12,339 nt of DNA, taken from Chlamydiae bacterium RIFCSPHIGHO2_12_FULL_49_9 (lineage in GTDB: Bacteria > Chlamydiota > Chlamydiia > Chlamydiales > SM23-39). The stretch spans positions 3,466 through 15,804 of the forward strand of contig MGLY01000022.1 in the NCBI GenBank assembly GCA_001794935.1, in the 5' to 3' direction. The notes under the pieces were generated by a model. The model was not told where the DNA came from. It did no database searches and saw nothing but the letters and a program-made list of their open reading frames with translations. Below, piece by piece: positions 6,963 through 12,339 of the stretch. The position numbers and the translations under genes are program-made. Position 1 is the first letter of the stretch, and each line of letters opens with the position of its first letter.

Positions 6963-7490
6963 ATGAAACAACAATTGCTTTTACTCGAAGATGTTGAAGC
7001 TCTCGGGAAAAAAGGGGAAGTTGTCTCCGCAAGACCGGGTTATACTCGTAACTTTCTCCTCCCCAAAGGCTTTGCCGTTATCGCTAATGCGAATATGCTC
7101 CGCAAGCAAGAGCGCTTGAGAGCGGAAAGGGAAAAACAGGCAGTCGTCGACAAGCAGGAAGCGGAAGCGCTTGCCCGTCAGATCGAATCTGCAGTCGTTG
7201 AGACGAAAGTCAAAGTCGATCCGGACGGACACATGTATGGCTCCGTATCTGCCGCTGACATCGCTCTTCTCTTCCAGGAAAGAGGGATCCCAGTCGAAAG
7301 AAAGAACGTTTTGCTTTCTCGACCGATCAAACAGATCGGCGCGCACAAGATCTCTTTCAAATTGAAAGAGGGCGTTCTCGCATCCTGCGATGTCACGATC
7401 TCGGCAGAAGGAGGCATCGCCCCGAGCGCAGCTGCAGTCGTAGCGCCTCTTCCTACAGAAGAGAAGCCGGAAGAGGAAAAGAGCGAATAA
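6963..7490 (+). CDS. rplI: 50S ribosomal protein L9 with acidic C-terminal tail
   Basis: L9 binds 23S rRNA at the base of the L1 stalk and reduces frameshifting. The N-terminal domain is standard: LLLEDVEALGKKGEVVSARPGYTRN and FLLPKGFAV. A long connecting helix rich in Glu, Arg and Lys (about 45-75) leads to the C-terminal domain with GSVSAADIALLFQERGI and RPIKQIGAHKI. The protein is 175 residues against the usual 147-150. The extra 25 are Ala/Pro- then Glu/Lys-rich and look disordered. SD GAGGAG at 6951-6956 lies six nucleotides before the ATG. Last gene of the operon: its stop codon is inside a terminator-like hairpin. Confidence 0.95.
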   Translation: MKQQLLLLEDVEALGKKGEVVSARPGYTRNFLLPKGFAVIANANMLRKQERLRAEREKQAVVDKQEAEALARQIESAVVETKVKVDPDGHMYGSVSAADIALLFQERGIPVERKNVLLSRPIKQIGAHKISFKLKEGVLASCDVTISAEGGIAPSAAAVVAPLPTEEKPEEEKSE

Positions 7491-7500
7491 GCTCTTTTTT
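7477..7500 (+). terminator. Intrinsic terminator overlapping the rplI stop
   Basis: AAAAGAGC (7477-7484) and GCTCTTTT (7491-7498) form a perfect 8-bp stem around a 6-nt loop that contains the TAA stop, followed by further T residues. Weaker than the next terminator because half the stem is A·T. Confidence 0.6.
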
Positions 7501-7511
7501 TCTCAAAGCTC

Positions 7512-7546
7512 AAAAAGGCGATCCGGTCATCCGGACCGCCTTTTTT
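7512..7546 (+). terminator. Strong intrinsic terminator of the prs–rplI operon
   Basis: AAAAAGGCGATCCGG (7512-7526), loop TCAT, and CCGGACCGCCTTTTT (7531-7545) pair over 15 positions with one A·C mismatch, ending in a T-run to 7546. The A-tract on the 5' side makes it nearly symmetric, so it could act in both directions. Confidence 0.9.
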
Positions 7547-7556
7547 CTTTAAGAAA

Positions 7557-7585
7557 TTGACATGAAAAATTAACTTCTGTAAAAC
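7557..7585 (+). promoter_or_regulatory. Promoter of the small gene at 7616
   Basis: A perfect -35 TTGACA (7557-7562), a 17-nt spacer and a -10 TAAAAC (7580-7585, four of six) are followed by SD GGAG (7607-7610) five nucleotides before the ATG. Initiation is expected near 7592, just after the operon terminator. This is the best promoter-like sequence in the window. Confidence 0.7.
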
Positions 7586-7600
7586 TTTTCTTTAAAAGTT
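7583..7600. promoter_or_regulatory. Inverted repeat over the -10 and start point
   Basis: AACTTTT (7583-7589), CTTT, AAAAGTT (7594-7600): a perfect 7-bp inverted repeat overlapping the -10 and predicted start. Position suits a repressor operator; A·T richness means it may be chance. Confidence 0.35.
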
Positions 7601-7615
7601 CTTTATGGAGTTTTT

Positions 7616-7873
7616 ATGTCCCAGCCAGTCAGATCTCTTTCGATCAATCAAAGACCCATATCTCTCCATCATCCGAACAAAGCAGTCAGGGGTATTGGCC
7701 CTGTGAAGCGCCGAAAAGCGGAAACGTTCCGGGAGGGCTCGGGTGGATCTTTAAGGGGTGATTGGACCGATCGTATCGTTCGAAAAGTCAGATACTACCT
7801 CGATAAAATCAAACGCAATACGGGCGAACAAGAACCACCACCGCCGCCATCTAGACGGTCGTGTTGCTGTTAA
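7616..7873 (+). CDS. Unrecognised small basic protein with proline run and Cys-Cys-Cys C-terminus
   Basis: I do not recognise a family. The 85 residues are basic: the N-terminal half is polar, and a predicted helix at about 51-67 (WTDRIVRKVRYYLDKIKR) is amphipathic and positively charged. Then comes GEQEPPPPPSRRSCCC at the extreme C-terminus. There is no signal peptide or membrane segment. Support for a real gene: consensus promoter, GGAG five nucleotides before the ATG, an isolated position after two terminators, and tandem TAA stops. The terminal basic patch plus three cysteines resembles C-termini of eukaryotic Rab-type GTPases that are lipidated in the host, so an effector acting in the host cell is conceivable. 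That is speculation from composition only. Confidence 0.6.
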   Translation: MSQPVRSLSINQRPISLHHPNKAVRGIGPVKRRKAETFREGSGGSLRGDWTDRIVRKVRYYLDKIKRNTGEQEPPPPPSRRSCCC

Positions 7874-7942
7874 TAATAAGAGACAGGCTTTTTTGTTCGC
7901 AGGAAAAATAAGCTTATCGCTACACTGGCCAAATCTAAAAAA

Positions 7943-7959
7943 TTCCTTAACAAGGAAGG
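7943..7959 (+). promoter_or_regulatory. Hairpin containing the Shine-Dalgarno of the gene at 7964
   Basis: TTCCTT (7943-7948), loop AAC, AAGGAA (7952-7957) form a perfect 6-bp stem. The right arm is the SD AAGGAAGG (7952-7959), four nucleotides from the ATG. If it forms in the mRNA it would mask the ribosome-binding site. Confidence 0.4.
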
Positions 7960-7963
7960 TCCT

Positions 7964-8296
7964 ATGTCTTCGCCAATAGAATCAACTATAGAATCAACTT
8001 GGGAATACAAAAAACTCCAGGAAGAGGTTCCTCCTCTGCCTGAGGGCACCGTAGATTTCACCTATGACTCTGATACCACAGTAGGCGATCTCCAAACCAG
8101 GATGAAACAGCAATTTCCTTCGAAATATAAATACATAGACATAGGGATCGTTTGGCGGACAGGGCGATGTTGTTGGGAGAAGAGATCTATGACACTTCTC
8201 ACTCGAGAGCAGACAGTGAAAGTAGAGCCGTTTTTTAAAAAGGCCTGGTACTGCGTAGTCTTTGATGCAGAATGGAGATCAAACCCGAGCTTGTAG
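7964..8296 (+). CDS. Unrecognised 110-residue protein, possibly ubiquitin-like fold
   Basis: No family is recognised with confidence. The start is supported by AAGGAAGG at 7952-7959. The N-terminus holds a duplicated IEST-IEST. From residue 28 the sequence alternates like a small alpha/beta domain. A strand (VDFTYDSD) leads to a helix (TTVGDLQTRMKQQF), then a strand (YIDIGIVWRTGRCCW), a turn region TLLTREQTVKV and a last strand WYCVVFDAEW. That order recalls ubiquitin-like domains, including the typical T-V-G-D-L helix entry. There is no C-terminal Gly-Gly and no signal peptide. It follows the 85-residue gene after 90 nt in the same direction and ends 33 nt before hldD. Small, cysteine-containing and isolated, it may be lineage-specific. 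Confidence 0.6.
   Translation: MSSPIESTIESTWEYKKLQEEVPPLPEGTVDFTYDSDTTVGDLQTRMKQQFPSKYKYIDIGIVWRTGRCCWEKRSMTLLTREQTVKVEPFFKKAWYCVVFDAEWRSNPSL
7976..7999 (+). repeat. Tandem 12-bp direct repeat
   Basis: ATAGAATCAACT occurs twice back to back (7976-7987, 7988-7999), identical at every base, encoding IEST twice at residues 5-12 of the 110-residue protein. Perfect identity suggests a recent in-frame slippage duplication. Confidence 0.9.
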
Positions 8297-8320
8297 AGAG
8301 AAGAGAAATTCTGTTAAGAT
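8291..8320 (+). promoter_or_regulatory. Weak candidate promoter for hldD
   Basis: TTGTAG (8291-8296, overlapping the upstream stop) and TAAGAT (8315-8320) with an 18-nt spacer. Initiation would fall at about 8327, almost at the hldD ATG (8330), giving a leaderless message. This fits the absence of any SD: the bases before the ATG are CTCCTCCTT, the complement of one. Confidence 0.25.
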
Positions 8321-8329
8321 CTCCTCCTT

Positions 8330-9292
8330 ATGGAAATTCTCATTACCGGCGCTGCCGGCATGATTGGCTCAGGTGTTGTTCGCCATCTCAACGATCTTGG
8401 TTTTGATCATTTGATTCTCGTCGACGATCTGAAGAGCGGCGACAAGTGGAAAAATCTCGTCGGCAAACAGTTTAAAGAGATCATCTCCAAGCACAAGATC
8501 TTCGAGTGGCTGGAGGAAAGAGGGGGCGAAGTGGATGCCATCATCCATTTGGGCGCTTGCTCCAGCACTGTGGAAACGGACGCCGACTATCTGCTTGAGA
8601 ACAATTACCGGTTCACCATTCGTTTGGCTAGTTGGGCGCTAGAGGCGAATAAGCGATTTATTTACGCATCTTCCGCTGCGACATATGGAAGTGGCAGTCT
8701 TGGCTTTTCAGATGACGAGGCGAGCTTGGAGAGCTTAAGGCCTCTCAACATGTACGGCTACTCAAAGCACCTGGTCGATCTTTGGATGAAGAGGGAAGGG
8801 GTGTTAGGCAGGGTTGTCGGACTTAAATACTTCAACGTCTTTGGCCCCAACGAATATCACAAAGGGCAGATGGCTTCGATGATCTTCAAAATGAAGGAGA
8901 AGGTCGAGACGGAAGGGGTTATCAAGCTCTATAAGTCGAATGATCCGAAGAGATATTCGGACGGCGGACAGATGAGAGATTTCATCTATTTGAAAGATGC
9001 CGTTCGGATGACGTGTGGTTTTTTAGATCAGCCAAAGATAGGCGGCATTTTCAATATCGGTCAGGGAAGAGCAACGACCTGGAACGAGTTGGGAGCCGCT
9101 CTTTTTAAAGCGATGCAAAAAGAGCCGAATATTCACTACATCGATATGCCCCAAGAGATGAGCCGCCAGTACCAAAACTACACCTGCGCCGATATGGGGA
9201 AACTCTGCCGGATTTTCCAGACAAAATGGATGTCAATAGAGACGAGCGTCGCTGATTATATGGGCTTTTTGAAAACGGGCGCAAGATGGTGA
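8330..9292 (+). CDS. hldD: ADP-L-glycero-D-manno-heptose 6-epimerase
   Basis: Converts ADP-D-glycero-D-manno-heptose to ADP-L-glycero-D-manno-heptose, the donor for the LPS inner core; cytoplasmic, NADP-dependent short-chain dehydrogenase fold. The 320-residue protein begins MEILITGAAGMIGSG with the nucleotide-binding GxxGxxG at residues 7-13, which fixes the start. ASSAATYG (113-120) precedes the catalytic YxxxK, Y142 and K146 in NMYGYSK (E. coli Y140/K144). K178 in YHKGQMAS matches the second catalytic lysine. A family-typical FIYLKDAV and FNIGQGRATTWNEL follow. Length is close to E. coli HldD (310). It overlaps the next gene by 7 nt, forming a pathway pair. Chlamydiaceae LPS has only Kdo, so this again indicates an environmental relative. 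Confidence 0.94.
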   Translation: MEILITGAAGMIGSGVVRHLNDLGFDHLILVDDLKSGDKWKNLVGKQFKEIISKHKIFEWLEERGGEVDAIIHLGACSSTVETDADYLLENNYRFTIRLASWALEANKRFIYASSAATYGSGSLGFSDDEASLESLRPLNMYGYSKHLVDLWMKREGVLGRVVGLKYFNVFGPNEYHKGQMASMIFKMKEKVETEGVIKLYKSNDPKRYSDGGQMRDFIYLKDAVRMTCGFLDQPKIGGIFNIGQGRATTWNELGAALFKAMQKEPNIHYIDMPQEMSRQYQNYTCADMGKLCRIFQTKWMSIETSVADYMGFLKTGARW

Positions 9293-10623
9293 AGTTGGAA
9301 AGAGCGTTTGGCCGATTTAGGAAGTTTAAGGCGCTCGTTCTCGGCGATCTCATGCTCGATAGTTATACGACGGGGAGAGTCAAGCGGATTTCTCCTGAGG
9401 CGCCAGTCCCCGTCGTGGAAGTGTTGAGGCAAGAGTCCAGGCCCGGCGGCGCCGGCAATGTCGCTCTCAATCTGGCTGCGCTTGGCGGCGAGGTGGTTGC
9501 GCTAGGGCGGATCGGACCGGATCAGGCCGGAGAGGAGATCCGATCCAGGCTGGAAGAGAAGGGGATTGACGCAAGTTCTTTAGTTGTTGAGCCCGGTTAT
9601 CAAACGACCATCAAAAATAGACTCATTGCCGATAGCCAGCAGCTCTTGAGAGTCGATTTTGAATCGATTTCGCCTCTTGCAAAAAGTTTGGAAGAGAAGG
9701 TGTGCAGGCAGCTGGAGAATTTGATTTCTAAAGTAGAAGTTCTCGCCGTTTCTGATTATGGAAAAGGGTTTTTGACTGATCGAGTGACCCAAAGAGCCCT
9801 TCAGATTGCAAGAGAGGCAAAAGTGCCGGCTATTGTCGATCCAAAGGGGATCGATTTTGCCAAATACAAGGGCGCCAAGATCCTCAAGCCGAATCTTTCC
9901 GAAGCCTATGCGGCGGCAAAAAAGGGACCTCATATTTACCTCGATGAGGTCGCTCGTATAGTTTTGGATATGTCGGAGGCAGATCTTCTTTTGATCACAA
10001 GATCCGAGGCGGGGATCTCCCTTTTCGACAAAGGGGGCAAAAGGAGCGATTTTCCGGTTCGCTCAAAAGAGGTCAAAGATGTCACAGGGGCAGGAGATAC
10101 TGTTCTTGCGATGATCTGTCTGGCTGTTGCAAGCGGAATTGAGATCGAATTGGCTGTTCAGCTCGCCAATATCGGCGCAGGGCTATCGATCGAGCGGCTC
10201 GGCTGCGCGCAGATCACCTTGTCGGAAGTGGCCAGGCGTCTTTTGGAATACGAGGCAGATGGGAAAATCTTCGATGAGGGGAGATCCCCTGCTTTTCATC
10301 AGGCGCTAAAAGAGCGGCGCTACAATCTACTTGTTTTAGAGCCGAAGCAAAAGATAACAAGCGCCCTTTTTTCAGCCATACGGAAATGTTCCGGGAAACA
10401 AGATGAGGAGCTCATTGTTTACGCGCCAGAGAGCCACCCTGAAGATGAACTCGTCTCACTGCTCAATTCACTCAACGAGGTCGATTCGATCGTTTTAAAA
10501 AAAGAGGGGCTTCAAAAGCTCATGCATACGGCAAGTCCTTACTCAGTATATCTTTTAAAGGAAGAAAAAATTGTCTCCCCCTCCGATTTTTTCTCTAAAA
10601 AAAACAGTATTGTTTTTTTTTGA
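9286..10623 (+). CDS. hldE: D-glycero-beta-D-manno-heptose-7-phosphate kinase with a degenerate nucleotidyltransferase domain
   Basis: Phosphorylates heptose-7-phosphate at C1 in ADP-heptose synthesis. Residues 1-320 are a PfkB/ribokinase-family kinase close to the HldE N-terminus: LVLGDLMLDSY, RISPEAPVPVVEV, RPGGAGNVALN at about 52-62, ILKPNLSEAYA, and DVTGAGDTV with the catalytic base D271. Residues about 325-445 align by eye with the HldE adenylyltransferase domain. For example, LIVYAPES corresponds to LIVAVNSD, and EVDSIVLKKEGLQKLM to AVDWVVSFEEDTPQRL. However, the hallmark TNGVFDILHAGH is replaced by LVLEPKQKITSALF, so HxGH is absent. The domain is also shortened. The first step of kinase function looks intact; adenylyl transfer does not and would need another enzyme. 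The start overlaps hldD by 7 nt, so translation is coupled. Confidence 0.88.
   Translation: MVKLERAFGRFRKFKALVLGDLMLDSYTTGRVKRISPEAPVPVVEVLRQESRPGGAGNVALNLAALGGEVVALGRIGPDQAGEEIRSRLEEKGIDASSLVVEPGYQTTIKNRLIADSQQLLRVDFESISPLAKSLEEKVCRQLENLISKVEVLAVSDYGKGFLTDRVTQRALQIAREAKVPAIVDPKGIDFAKYKGAKILKPNLSEAYAAAKKGPHIYLDEVARIVLDMSEADLLLITRSEAGISLFDKGGKRSDFPVRSKEVKDVTGAGDTVLAMICLAVASGIEIELAVQLANIGAGLSIERLGCAQITLSEVARRLLEYEADGKIFDEGRSPAFHQALKERRYNLLVLEPKQKITSALFSAIRKCSGKQDEELIVYAPESHPEDELVSLLNSLNEVDSIVLKKEGLQKLMHTASPYSVYLLKEEKIVSPSDFFSKKNSIVFF
10597..10620 (+). repeat. A8/T8 inverted repeat at the 3' end of hldE
   Basis: AAAAAAAACA (10597-10606), GTAT, TGTTTTTTTT (10611-10620): a perfect 10-bp stem inside the last codons, followed by one more T before GA of the stop. 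It could act as a weak terminator, but the stem has only two G·C-containing pairs. The two homopolymer tracts are also slippage-prone. Confidence 0.6.
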
Positions 10624-10643
10624 AATCCGCATAATTGACTTGT

Positions 10644-12278
10644 ATGTTGAGAATGAATATTTTTTTAAAAACCGTTCTTGCGGCTCTTCCCCTTTTGGCA
10701 ATCGCTGAAGAAGAAGCGCCATTTGTGTCCAGCATTCCTCCCAATCCAGAGGAAGAGGCTCCGGTTTTTTTGAAGCAGCTCGTTTTAGCGGACGCTACCG
10801 AGGATTCTGTCTCTGGAAAAGAAGTAGACCTCGATTCTTATCCGAGCCTTAAGGCGCTTTTAGAGGAAAAATACTTCAACCAGCCTCTTACTGAAACAAT
10901 CTTGATGGAGATCCGAAAGGAAATTCTCTCCTACTTTAATCAAGAAGAGCAGTTTTTAGCTGCAGTCGAATATCCCATTCAAGAGGTCTCTTCGGGCGTT
11001 GTCACAATGAACCTTTTAAAAGCGAAAGTGGGCAAGGTGACCTATCCCGACAGCTATTGGTTTACTCCCGATTACTATCAAAAAAGACTCTACATGCCCG
11101 AGGGGAGCGTCATCGATAAAGAGGCCATGTTAAATAATATTGCCTGGATCAACAGGAACCCATTTCAGTTTGTGTCCGCAGTTGTCAGCCCTGGCGAAAA
11201 ACCGGGGATGACCGATATTGCCTTTCAGGTGAGGGATCGCTTCCCGGTCCGTTTTTATGTCGGGGCAGACAACACAGGGACCTCTTTTATTGAGCAGGGG
11301 CGTCTTTTTACCGGATTTACCTGGGGGAATTTTTTTGGAAGAGGCGATTTGCTCTCTTTTCAATACACCGGATCTCCCGACTTCCACAGATTTAAATCCT
11401 ACTATGGCAACTACACTTGCTATCTGCCCTGGAAACACACGTTGATCCTTTTCGGCGGCTATGCGACGATCCATCCCGACATCTCAAGTTTTAAGAGCGA
11501 AGGTCAAAACGGACAGATGAGCGGCAGATACACGATTCCGTTCAAACCCCTTTATACGGCTTTGAGTCACGAGGTTCTCTTTGGTTACGACTTTAAGAAC
11601 TTGAATAACAGCCTCTTTTTTGTAGGCGAAACCCTTTTCCCCGTCGTTCAGAGCACAGTCCAAATTTCCCAATTTGTTGTGGGATATCAGCTCCAATACG
11701 AGGGGGAGAGGCTTAAGCCCTTCATGAAGCTCGAACTATTCTTCAGTCCTGCCGAGATGGTGCCAAAACAAAACGATGCGGCGTTCCAGGCGCTCCGTCC
11801 TGGCGCCGAGGCGAGATATGCATATGGAAAGGGAATGCTCAGCGATGTGATCAAAATACCGAGAGATTTTTCTTTCGCATACACACTGCGAGGCCAATAT
11901 TCATCAACGGCCCTGATTGCGAGCGAACAGTTCCCTCTTGGAGGGTACGATACGGTCCGCGGCTATGACGAAAGAGTCTACAACTCAGACAGCGCGGTCT
12001 GCGTGAACCTGGAAATCCGATCTCCGCCTCGCCATTTTTCCAGCACAAGGAAAGATGCGCTGACTATTCTCGCCTTCTTCGACTATGGCTTTGGCCACAA
12101 CCGCGATATGGGAGATGGAGTGCCTTCGTCTCAGTACCTCATGGGCGTGGGTCCGGGGATCAGATACACCTACTCTCCTTTCGTATCCGCCCGGATCGAT
12201 TATGGGTTTAACCTCCACAGCGTCTTTGGAGATTCCCATTCAGGCAGAGTCCATGTCGGAATTACGGCAGGCTATTGA
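10644..12278 (+). CDS. Outer-membrane beta-barrel of the Omp85/TpsB (ShlB/FhaC-like) superfamily
   Basis: Probably an outer-membrane transporter that exports a partner protein or inserts membrane proteins. From the ATG at 10644 (544 residues; an ATG at 10653 and a TTG at 10635 are alternatives) a signal peptide is clear: a basic n-region, TVLAALPLLAIA, cleavage near AIA-EEE. Residues about 30-190 are soluble and resemble one or two POTRA-type modules (e.g. VVTMNLLKAKVGKVTYPDS, VSPGEKPGMTDIAFQVRDR). From about 195 onward the sequence is amphipathic strands rich in Tyr, Phe and Gly. The superfamily motif VRGYDE is at about residue 438, and the C-terminus ends in an aromatic residue (VHVGITAGY), as barrel proteins do. 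It follows hldE after 20 nt with no SD. TpsB is favoured over BamA because of length and few POTRA units. No secreted partner gene is visible before the window ends. Confidence 0.85.
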   Translation: MLRMNIFLKTVLAALPLLAIAEEEAPFVSSIPPNPEEEAPVFLKQLVLADATEDSVSGKEVDLDSYPSLKALLEEKYFNQPLTETILMEIRKEILSYFNQEEQFLAAVEYPIQEVSSGVVTMNLLKAKVGKVTYPDSYWFTPDYYQKRLYMPEGSVIDKEAMLNNIAWINRNPFQFVSAVVSPGEKPGMTDIAFQVRDRFPVRFYVGADNTGTSFIEQGRLFTGFTWGNFFGRGDLLSFQYTGSPDFHRFKSYYGNYTCYLPWKHTLILFGGYATIHPDISSFKSEGQNGQMSGRYTIPFKPLYTALSHEVLFGYDFKNLNNSLFFVGETLFPVVQSTVQISQFVVGYQLQYEGERLKPFMKLELFFSPAEMVPKQNDAAFQALRPGAEARYAYGKGMLSDVIKIPRDFSFAYTLRGQYSSTALIASEQFPLGGYDTVRGYDERVYNSDSAVCVNLEIRSPPRHFSSTRKDALTILAFFDYGFGHNRDMGDGVPSSQYLMGVGPGIRYTYSPFVSARIDYGFNLHSVFGDSHSGRVHVGITAGY

Positions 12279-12339
12279 TATTGGGGACGTCTATACCGCT
12301 CGTGATTCAAGAATCGGTTCTGGCGTCGTCGGGCAGCCG

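Noticed and set aside
8318..8329. Resemblance of the hldD leader (ATCTCCTCCTT) to the 3' end of 16S rRNA
   Set aside because: Too short and without any other rRNA sequence nearby; most likely chance.
12253..12339. Open frame beginning MSELRQAIDIGDV, overlapping the end of the outer-membrane gene and running off the window
   Set aside because: Only 29 codons are visible, with no signal peptide or SD and no recognisable similarity; it may be chance.

Overview
The window looks like a chromosomal segment of an environmental (amoeba- or arthropod-associated) chlamydia. The block pgsA – glgA – rplY(ctc) – pth – rpsF – rpsR – rplI matches, from memory, the order in Chlamydia trachomatis, and the protein families agree. 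Prs and a heptose pathway, which as I recall the pathogenic Chlamydia lack, point to a non-Chlamydiaceae lineage. G+C is by eye near one half, which would fit Criblamydiaceae or Waddliaceae; this placement is inference.

Left part (1-2520): a plus-strand run of rlmN (5' end outside the window), alkD-type DNA glycosylase and pgsA, tightly packed. The rlmN gene is interrupted, in frame, by a 168-nt palindromic MITE-like element with perfect long terminal inverted repeats and a TA duplication. The 250 nt between pgsA and the convergent glgA hold only a decayed, frameshifted coding remnant on the minus strand.

Centre (2522-7546): glgA (minus strand) diverges from tRNA-Gln(UUG). The tRNA stands only 15 nt before prs and heads a compact series: prs, rplY, pth, rpsF, rpsR and rplI. 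This covers PRPP synthesis, ribosomal proteins and peptidyl-tRNA recycling. The series ends at two tandem intrinsic terminators.

Right part (7547-12339): an accessory-looking patch of two small unrecognised genes. The first has a consensus promoter, a proline run and a Cys-Cys-Cys C-terminus. The second has a tandem 12-bp repeat and an SD sequence inside a hairpin. Then come hldD and hldE (ADP-heptose synthesis for LPS core), overlapping by 7 nt; the nucleotidyltransferase half of HldE appears to have lost its catalytic motif. Last is an Omp85/TpsB-type outer-membrane protein gene whose possible secreted partner is not in view. The final 61 nt hold no gene I can support.
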